Assembly: GCF_000717185.1 (NCBI RefSeq)
Contig: NZ_JNYE01000154.1
Location: 1-11,247, forward strand
DNA length: 11,247 nt
Origin: Kitasatospora phosalacinea
GTDB taxonomy: Bacteria > Actinomycetota > Actinomycetes > Streptomycetales > Streptomycetaceae
Reading direction: 5' to 3'
The notes below the pieces were generated by a model that was not told where the DNA came from, did not search any database, and saw only the letters and a program-made list of their open reading frames with translations. Position numbers and translations under genes: made by a program. Position 1 is the stretch's first letter, and each line of letters starts with the position of its first letter. Positions 6,866 to 11,247 of this stretch are shown piece by piece.

Positions 6866-7300
6866 CTAGACGACCAGGGCGGTCGCGCCCTGGATTTCGA
6901 CGACGTCGACCTGCTGCCCCGGCTCGAAGACCGAACCCGGGTGGAGCGCGCGGGCCGACCAGATCTCGCCGTTCAGCTTGATCCGTCCGCCCTCTCCCCC
7001 GTCGACTGTTTCCTGTACCACTGCGGTGGCGCCGGTCAGCGCCTCCACGCCCGTGCGGTAGCCCGGGCCCTTCCTGAGCTGGCGGTACGCGATCGGGCGG
7101 ACGAACACCAGCAGCGCGGCCGACACCCCGACGAACACCAGGAACTGCGGGACCATGCCGCCGCCCAGACCGGCCGTCAGCGCGGCGGCCCCGGCGCCGA
7201 GCGCGAACATGGCGAACTCGGGCATCGCGGTGACCACCAGCGGGATGCCCAGGGCGACGGCGAGCAACAGCCACCACGTCCAGCTGTCCACGGGCTCCAT
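6866..7300 (-). CDS. NfeD-like membrane protein (short form)
   Basis: A 144-aa protein with hydrophobic segments at about 8-22, 27-48 and 51-68, then a soluble OB-fold domain (about 80-144: GVEALTGATAVVQETV, GRIKLNGEIWSARAL, FEPGQQVDVVEIQGATALVV). This is the short NfeD form without the serine-protease domain. It partners SPFH proteins, where the OB fold is thought to contact the SPFH ring. The ATG at 7300 has no clear ribosome site. A GTG at 7291 (then MDSWTWWLLL) lies 7 nt after TAGGAT (7299-7304), which would give a leaderless transcript, so the true start may be 7291. Transcription probably continues into the SPFH gene. Confidence 0.93.
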   Translation of the reverse strand: MEPVDSWTWWLLLAVALGIPLVVTAMPEFAMFALGAGAAALTAGLGGGMVPQFLVFVGVSAALLVFVRPIAYRQLRKGPGYRTGVEALTGATAVVQETVDGGEGGRIKLNGEIWSARALHPGSVFEPGQQVDVVEIQGATALVV

Positions 7301-7304
7301 CCTA
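7299..7304 (-). promoter_or_regulatory. Candidate -10 box (TAGGAT) for the NfeD-SPFH operon
   Basis: TAGGAT on the minus strand, 7 nt before the GTG at 7291 and overlapping the ATG at 7300. If it is the -10 box, the ATG cannot be the start and translation would begin leaderless at GTG 7291. No -35 consensus is seen. Confidence 0.3.
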
Positions 7305-7347
7305 GGGAAGTCGGGTCTCTCCCCGCGTAGCTTCCCGCAGGTGGGGC

Positions 7348-7383
7348 GGCGGAAACCGGCCGTGTGTACGACCGGTTCCCGCC
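7348..7383 (-). terminator. Terminator after the ABC ATPase gene
   Basis: A 12-bp stem with one mismatch (GGCGGAAACCGG 7348-7359 against CCGGTTCCCGCC 7372-7383) and a 12-nt loop, 20 bp past the ABC stop. It separates this gene from NfeD. Confidence 0.65.
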
Positions 7384-7403
7384 GTTCGCCGCAGCGGCGG
7401 GAT

Positions 7404-8195
7404 TCAGCCGAGCGGAAGGCCCTGCGCGGTCCAGCGGTCGCCGCGCTGCTCCAGGGTCAGCGGCAGGCCGAAGCAGTGCGAGAGGTTGCGGGCGGTGAGG
7501 GTGGTTTCGATCGGACCGGCCGTCATCACCTTGCCCTGGCGGATCATCAGCACGTGGGTCATGCCGGGGACGATCTCCTCGACGTGGTGGGTGACCATCA
7601 CCATGGACGGCGCGTACTCGTCCCCGGCGAGCGCGGCGAGGCGGCGGATCAGGTCCTCGCGGCCGCCGAGGTCGAGGCCGGCCGCGGGCTCGTCGAGCAG
7701 CAGCAGCTCGGGGTCGGTCATCAGGGCGCGGGCGATCAGGGTGCGCTTGCGCTCGCCCTCGGAGAGGGTGCCGAACTTGCGGGTGGTGAAGCCGGCCATG
7801 CCGAGGCGGTCGAGCAGGGCGAGGGCGCGGGCCTCGTCGGAGTCCTCGTACGTCTCCTTGCCGTGCACGGTCTGCCCGTACGCGGCGGTGAGGACGGTCT
7901 CCAGCACGGTCTGGCCGGCCGGCAGCTTCTCGTACATCGCGGCGCTGGCCAGGCCGATCCGGGCGCGCTGCTCGAAGACGTCGACCTGGTCGAGCTTCTC
8001 GCCGAGCACCACGGCCTCGCCGGAGCTCGGGAACAGGTAGGCGCCCGCGATCTGGAGCAGTGTGGTCTTGCCCGCGCCGTTCGGGCCGAGCACCACCCAG
8101 CGCTCGCCCTCCTTGACCGTCCAGGACACGTGATCGACGAGCGCGCGCCCCTCCCGGGCCACGGAAACGTCCACCAGCTCCAGCACGTCGCTCAT
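7404..8195 (-). CDS. Stand-alone ABC transporter ATP-binding protein
   Basis: A 263-aa single nucleotide-binding domain. Walker A is GPNGAGKTT (37-45), the ABC signature is LSEGE (144-148), Walker B is LLLLDEP with catalytic E169, the D-loop is GLD (173-175) and the switch histidine is H203 in VTHH. Where the Q-loop glutamine is expected, the sequence reads IGLASAAM (80-87) without Gln, a trait I associate with the ModF/YlmA-like branch. No permease or binding protein is beside it, so it may pair with a remote membrane partner or have a non-transport role. The start ATG 8195 has GAAGG 7 nt upstream. The frame is open far upstream, but that sequence overlaps the divergent gene and has no family homology. 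Confidence 0.94.
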   Translation of the reverse strand: MSDVLELVDVSVAREGRALVDHVSWTVKEGERWVVLGPNGAGKTTLLQIAGAYLFPSSGEAVVLGEKLDQVDVFEQRARIGLASAAMYEKLPAGQTVLETVLTAAYGQTVHGKETYEDSDEARALALLDRLGMAGFTTRKFGTLSEGERKRTLIARALMTDPELLLLDEPAAGLDLGGREDLIRRLAALAGDEYAPSMVMVTHHVEEIVPGMTHVLMIRQGKVMTAGPIETTLTARNLSHCFGLPLTLEQRGDRWTAQGLPLG

Positions 8196-8315
8196 GCCTA
8201 CGCCTTCCCCAAATGCAAGAATCCGGCCGTCCGTGGACCTGGGCGTTCGGTCCTCGGGGTGCGGTCCACCATGTGTCAGGGCAAACCTACGCCACCCGCC
8301 CGGCGCGCTTGTCCG

Positions 8316-8321
8316 TAGGCT
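8316..8321 (+). promoter_or_regulatory. Candidate -10 box (TAGGCT) for a leaderless transcript
   Basis: TAGGCT followed by exactly six bases and then ATG 8328. At that spacing the transcription start falls on the A of the start codon. This fits the absence of a ribosome binding site in front of the gene. Confidence 0.55.
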
Positions 8322-8327
8322 GGTCCG

Positions 8328-9128
8328 ATGCTCGTCACACCTGCCGACAATCCGTACCAAGAACCCCGTTCGGGGCGGCTCACCGCCTGGGGCAACGCGC
8401 TGCTGGGCGGCGGCGCCTCCCCCGACGACGCGGCCGCCGCCGTGCAGGGGCCGGACGACGCCCACCGGGTGACCGGCCTGCCCGGCGAGGCGCCCGACTC
8501 GCTGCACGGGCTCACCTGGGCGCTGGGGCGGCTGCGTTCGCTCGGCGCGAAGGGCCTGCGGCTGGCCCTCCCGGTCGCCGGGCACCCGCTCGGACTGACC
8601 GGGCCGCCCGCCTTCAACGCGCTGGCGCTGGGCGCGGGCGAGGCCGTCCTGGCGGTCGGCGTCCCGTACGGGCTGGTGCCGGAGGTCGAGGTGTACGGGC
8701 CGGAGGGCGACCAGGGCGTGCGGGTGCTGTGGCAGTGCCTGCCGGTCAACGACGCGCCGCCCGCCGACGTGCCCTCGCTGGACGAGGCCGAGCGCGAACT
8801 CGCCGACGGGCTGCGGCAGGCCACCGCCGCGCTGGTCCGGCTGGACGTGGCCGGGGCCGGACCGGAGACGCTGCGCGCCCTGGAGTCCTTCCGCAAGCAG
8901 GGCCGGCGCGAGCTGCTCGCGCCCGGCTACCCGCAGCGCGCGGTGCGGGTGCTGGAGTCGGCCCGGCAGGTGTCGGCGCTGCTGCACATCGCCGCGGGCG
9001 GGCACGGGGCGGCGGTCTCCGCCTCCGAGATGGCCGCCCGGCGGGAGACCCTGGCCCCGCTGGACCGGACCGCCCGGCGGGCGCAGGTCGCGGCGTACAA
9101 CGCGGCCGTGGACGAGCGGCGGGACTGA
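8328..9128 (+). CDS. Conserved actinomycete protein of unknown function
   Basis: A 266-aa soluble protein with no signal peptide or membrane segment. It opens with MLVTPADNPYQEPRSGRLTAWGNALLGG, and the middle part (about 55-145) is rich in short beta/alpha stretches (GLRLALPVAGHPLGLTGPPAFNALALGAGEAVLAVGVPYGLVPEVE). A helical, charged C-terminal half follows (about 150-266). The protein-like composition, the length and the intact frame with a promoter in front support a real gene. I believe similar proteins occur throughout Streptomyces next to this ABC ATPase, but I cannot name a domain or function. The start is ATG 8328, likely leaderless. It is divergent from the ABC gene across 132 bp, so the two may be co-regulated. 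Confidence 0.85.
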   Translation: MLVTPADNPYQEPRSGRLTAWGNALLGGGASPDDAAAAVQGPDDAHRVTGLPGEAPDSLHGLTWALGRLRSLGAKGLRLALPVAGHPLGLTGPPAFNALALGAGEAVLAVGVPYGLVPEVEVYGPEGDQGVRVLWQCLPVNDAPPADVPSLDEAERELADGLRQATAALVRLDVAGAGPETLRALESFRKQGRRELLAPGYPQRAVRVLESARQVSALLHIAAGGHGAAVSASEMAARRETLAPLDRTARRAQVAAYNAAVDERRD

Positions 9129-9167
9129 GCGCGCGGCGGCCGGGCGGCGGGTCCGGGTCCGCGGCGG

Positions 9168-9281
9168 GGGTGCGGCGGGCGGCGCCCGGCCCGCTCGGGA
9201 TGTTCGACAGGTGGGTCCTGACCGTCTTCTCCGACAGGTGCAGGACCCGGGCGGTCTCCCGGGCGGGGCGGCCGTCGGCGA
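9168..9281 (-). pseudogene. Decayed partial second copy of a LuxR-type HTH segment
   Basis: Positions 9168-9281 align without gaps to 9360-9473 inside the response regulator gene, at an offset of exactly 192 bp. I count 74 of 84 identical bases in 9198-9281 and about 20 of 30 in 9168-9197. The minus strand reads FADGRPARETARVLHLSEK then TVRTHLSNIP, against HIADGRSNREIARALHLSEK then TVKTHVSNIL in the regulator. It covers most of the HTH, including the recognition helix, but has no receiver domain and no start codon. It lies in the same frame as the regulator, after its stop at 9322. The changes include N to A, S to P and loss of the last helix, so it is probably a relic. Confidence 0.85.
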
Positions 9282-9302
9282 ACGGCGGGGAGCCGGGCCG
9301 CG

Positions 9303-9320
9303 CGGCCGGGCTGACGGCCG
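9303..9320 (-). terminator. Weak candidate terminator after the response regulator
   Basis: A 6-bp CGGCCG/CGGCCG stem with a 6-nt loop, directly behind the regulator stop codon. It is short and pure G/C; listed only because no better signal is seen before the HTH relic. Confidence 0.25.
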
Positions 9321-9321
9321 G

Positions 9322-9969
9322 TCACTGCTGCTGGTTGCGGACGGCCCACAGGGCGGCCTGGGTGCGGTCGGCGACGTCCAGCTTCATCAGGATGTTCGAC
9401 ACGTGAGTTTTGACCGTCTTCTCCGACAGGTGCAGGGCGCGGGCGATCTCCCGGTTGGAGCGGCCGTCGGCGATGTGCGAGAGCACCTCGCGCTCGCGGT
9501 CGGTGAGGGTGCCGCCGCGGCCCTGCGGCGGGGCCGGGACGTCCTCGGCGAGCAGGGCGGCGGCCAGTTCGGGCTGGAGCAGGACGTGCCCGGCGTGCAC
9601 CGAGCGGATCGCCCCGGCCAGTGCCTCCGGGTCGACGTCCTTGTACACGTAGCCCGCGGCGCCCGCCCGCAGCGCGGGGACCACGGTGCGGTGCTCGGTG
9701 AAGCTGGTGACGATCAGCACCTTGGCGGCGCTGCCGCGCTCGCGCAGCAGGCGCAGCGCCTCGATGCCGTCGACCTTGGGCATCTTGAGGTCCATCAGGA
9801 CCACGTCGGGGGCGAGCCGTTCGGCCTGCTCGACGGCCTGTTCGCCGTCGGCGGCCTCGCCGACCACCTCGATGTCGTCCTGCACCTCCAGGAAGGTGCG
9901 CAGGCCGCGCCGGACCACCTGGTGGTCGTCCACCAGCAGCACGCGGATCGGTGACGCCGTGTCAGGCAC
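9322..9969 (-). CDS. NarL/LuxR-family two-component response regulator
   Basis: A 215-aa cytoplasmic transcription regulator. The receiver domain (about 7-125) has the acidic pair D14-D15, the phosphoacceptor D60 (LMDLKMP), T88 and K110. The linker is Pro/Gln/Gly-rich (about 137-146). The LuxR-type HTH (about 148-210) carries LTDREREVLSHIADGRSNREIA and the recognition helix LSEKTVKTHVSNILMKL. All key residues are present, so it should be activated by phosphorylation from the kinase encoded just upstream. It begins at GTG 9969, inside the kinase stop region (8-bp overlap), which implies translational coupling. The protein ends in QQQ. Target genes are unknown. Confidence 0.97.
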   Translation of the reverse strand: MPDTASPIRVLLVDDHQVVRRGLRTFLEVQDDIEVVGEAADGEQAVEQAERLAPDVVLMDLKMPKVDGIEALRLLRERGSAAKVLIVTSFTEHRTVVPALRAGAAGYVYKDVDPEALAGAIRSVHAGHVLLQPELAAALLAEDVPAPPQGRGGTLTDREREVLSHIADGRSNREIARALHLSEKTVKTHVSNILMKLDVADRTQAALWAVRNQQQ

Positions 9970-11101
9970 CGGGGACCTCCAGTTCGACCAGGGTGCCCCG
10001 GCCCGGGGCGGAGTCCAGGGACAGCCGGCCGCCGACCGCGGCAGCCCGGTCCCGCATCGACACCAGGCCGAGGTGCCGGCCCGCGCGGCGCACCGACTCC
10101 GGGTCGAAGCCGCGACCGTCGTCGCGGACGGTCAGCCGGACGCCGCGGCCCGCGGTGCCGGTGAGGGTGACCGCGACGGTCACGGCCCGGGCGTGCCGCA
10201 GCGCGTTGTGCAGCGCCTCCTGGGCGACCCGCAGCACGGCCGCCTCCTGGGCGGCGGGCAGCGCGCGGACGCCGGTCGCGGTGAAGGCGACCCTGGCGCT
10301 GTGCGCCCGGTCCAGCACCTGGACCTGCGAGGCCAGGGTGGCCACCAGGCCGTCCTCCTCCAGCGCGGCGGGCCGCAACTCGACGACCACGGCCCGCAGT
10401 TCGTCCGCGGCCTCGGCCGCGAGCCGGGCCACCTCGGCCAGGTTCTCGCGGGCCCGGGCCGGGTCCCGGTCGACCTGCTTCGCGGCGGCGCGGGCGGTCA
10501 GCCGCAGCGAGAACAGCTTCTGCGAGACGGCGTCGTGCAGGTCGTGGGCGATCCGGGCGCGCTCGCCGGACAGGGTCAGTTCGCGGCTGCGCTCGTAGAG
10601 CCGGGCGTTGCCGAGGGCGAGCGCGGCGTGCGCGACCAGGATCCGCAGCAGCTCCTCGTCCTGGTCGGTGAAGCCGCCGGGCTTGTTGGCCAGGAACAGG
10701 GCCCCGGCGATCTCGTCCTCGTCCATGATCGGCATGCCCAGGAAGTCGGTCATGTCGGGGTGCGCCTCGGGCCAGCCGCCGAACGCAGGCGCCGTCCGGA
10801 CGTCCTTCAGCCGGGTCGGCTCGCGGTCGTGCAGCATCGACGCCAGCACCCCGTGCTGGCGCGGCAGCGGGCCGATCGCCCGCCACTGCTCGTCGCTCAC
10901 CCCGTCCACCACGAACTGGGCGAACCCGCCGTGGTCGTCCGGCAGCCCCAGCGCGGCGTACTCGGCGCCCAGCAGTTCCCGGGCGGACGCGGTGATCCGC
11001 CGCAGCACCTCCCGCACCTCCAACGGCCGGGACATCGCCAGCACCGCCGCGCTGACCGCCTCGATCGCCTGCAACGACGGATCGCACCGGGGACTGTCCA
11101 T
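9962..11101 (-). CDS. GAF-domain sensor histidine kinase (HisKA_3 / NarL-partner type)
   Basis: A 379-aa protein without membrane segments, so it probably senses a cytoplasmic signal. A GAF domain (about 12-170) includes GAEYAALG and the conserved FLGMPI and IAGALFLANKPGGFTDQDEELL. The dimerisation/phosphotransfer helix follows, with ERARIAHDLHDAVSQKLFSL and phosphoacceptor H189. The catalytic ATPase domain has N299 in the N box, DDGRGFD (327-333) and the glycine-rich GLVSMRDRAAAVGG. The layout is that of DevS/NreB-type kinases with one GAF domain. No cysteine cluster or other cofactor site is evident, so the ligand is unknown. The start ATG 11101 lies 6 nt after TAGCGT, suggesting a leaderless mRNA. 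A 14-bp palindrome and an insertion element sit just upstream. Confidence 0.96.
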   Translation of the reverse strand: MDSPRCDPSLQAIEAVSAAVLAMSRPLEVREVLRRITASARELLGAEYAALGLPDDHGGFAQFVVDGVSDEQWRAIGPLPRQHGVLASMLHDREPTRLKDVRTAPAFGGWPEAHPDMTDFLGMPIMDEDEIAGALFLANKPGGFTDQDEELLRILVAHAALALGNARLYERSRELTLSGERARIAHDLHDAVSQKLFSLRLTARAAAKQVDRDPARARENLAEVARLAAEAADELRAVVVELRPAALEEDGLVATLASQVQVLDRAHSARVAFTATGVRALPAAQEAAVLRVAQEALHNALRHARAVTVAVTLTGTAGRGVRLTVRDDGRGFDPESVRRAGRHLGLVSMRDRAAAVGGRLSLDSAPGRGTLVELEVPGA

Positions 11102-11107
11102 GCGCCC

Positions 11108-11113
11108 ACGCTA
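11108..11113 (-). promoter_or_regulatory. Candidate -10 box (TAGCGT) of the kinase-regulator operon
   Basis: TAGCGT on the minus strand followed by six bases and the ATG at 11101, the same geometry as at 8316-8328. It predicts a leaderless transcript. The -35 position reads GGTGGG, so an activator or another sigma factor may be needed. Confidence 0.5.
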
Positions 11114-11115
11114 CC

Positions 11116-11129
11116 GCCGTGATCACGGC
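11116..11129. promoter_or_regulatory. 14-bp perfect palindrome, possible operator
   Basis: GCCGTGATCACGGC begins 2 bp upstream of the -10 box and fills most of the space between the -10 and -35 positions. A dimeric regulator could bind here, possibly the downstream response regulator itself. Confidence 0.4.
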
Positions 11130-11148
11130 TCCCACCTCGGGCGCGAGA

Positions 11149-11154
11149 CCTAGG
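11149..11154. repeat. Presumed target site of the insertion element (CCTAGG)
   Basis: CCTAGG fits the NCTAGN target known for IS481 and abuts sequence starting TGTTCTGTCC. The second copy expected at the far end of the element lies outside the window. Confidence 0.55.
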
Positions 11155-11247
11155 TGTTCTGTCCTGTGAGGTTGGGGACGCGGCTGGCGGGTGGTTGGCC
11201 GGCGAGTGCGGTGTGTCCGCGGTGGTGATTGTAGGTGTGGAGCCAGG
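11150..11247 (-). CDS. IS481-type transposase, C-terminal fragment (cut by window edge)
   Basis: Only the last 32 residues are visible: WLHTYNHHRGHTALAG, then QPPASRVPNLTGQNT and stop. The YNHHRxHTALxGxPPxSRVxNL pattern is the characteristic end of the rve-type (DDE) integrase domain of IS481-like transposases in Streptomyces. The rest of the gene continues past 11247, so whether it is intact cannot be judged. The stop codon TAG (11150-11152) lies within the CCTAGG target, outside the element proper. Confidence 0.8.
   Translation of the reverse strand, partial: WLHTYNHHRGHTALAGQPPASRVPNLTGQNT
11155..11247 (-). mobile_element. IS481-family insertion sequence, one end
   Basis: The element end is inferred at 11155 from the TGT start (TGTTCTGTCCTGTGAGG) next to CCTAGG, and from the transposase reading frame that runs up to it. 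The insertion lies 47 bp upstream of the kinase start codon, leaving only the promoter core between them. Confidence 0.65.

Noticed and set aside
7404..9005. Upstream extension of the ABC ATPase to a 533-residue protein
   Set aside because: The extra part overlaps the divergent 8328 gene antisense and has no family homology; ATG 8195 has a good ribosome site and starts the conserved domain.
8927..9349. 140-codon minus-strand ORF over the regulator 3' region
   Set aside because: It lies in a different frame from the HTH relic and is Arg/Pro-rich shadow sequence.
9795..11135. 446-codon minus-strand ORF over the kinase
   Set aside because: Out-of-frame shadow of the kinase gene, which shows every kinase motif in the other frame.

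Overview
The window looks like chromosomal core DNA of a high-GC actinomycete of the Streptomyces/Kitasatospora type. Reasons: very high GC, G/C-ending codons, GTG and TTG starts, several TAGGCT-like -10 boxes lying directly in front of start codons, and a gene set usual for that group. There is no phage, CRISPR, biosynthetic cluster or toxin-antitoxin module in view.

Layout, left to right. Positions 1-240 hold no gene. Read on the minus strand this AT-richer stretch resembles the multi-promoter leader of an rRNA operon, whose 16S gene would lie beyond position 1. A strong hairpin (244-271) separates it from tyrS (337-1602, minus). A divergent 220-bp region leads to a small HNH endonuclease (1823-2350, plus). 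A 16-bp perfect stem (2356-2396) sits between this gene and a convergent membrane-anchored beta-propeller protein with a Gln/Pro/Tyr-rich cytoplasmic head (2429-4354, minus). Then follow, all minus, a pterin-4a-carbinolamine dehydratase (4467-4763), a TauE/SafE permease (4845-5636), an NfeD/SPFH pair (7300-6866 then 6855-5827) and a stand-alone ABC ATPase (7404-8195). A conserved actinomycete protein of unknown function (8328-9128, plus) diverges from the ABC gene. A NarL-type two-component pair closes the window: GAF histidine kinase (9962-11101) and LuxR-family response regulator (9322-9969), both minus and overlapping by 8 bp.

Working units: the kinase and regulator form one translationally coupled signalling operon, and NfeD and SPFH form a membrane-quality or raft-type pair with a 10-bp gap. 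The other genes look mostly monocistronic, each with a candidate terminator or -10 box.

Most unusual points. (1) Between the response regulator and the gene it converges on lies a decayed second copy of part of the regulator's HTH-coding segment (9168-9281), exactly 192 bp away and still in the regulator's frame. (2) An IS481-type element enters at the right edge, 47 bp upstream of the kinase start. It sits in a CCTAGG site, and the transposase stop codon is supplied by that target. (3) A 14-residue mini-ORF with its own -10 box ends in an ATGA overlap with the pterin dehydratase start. (4) The kinase promoter has a 14-bp palindrome beside its -10 box. I did not find a clearly new multi-gene system.
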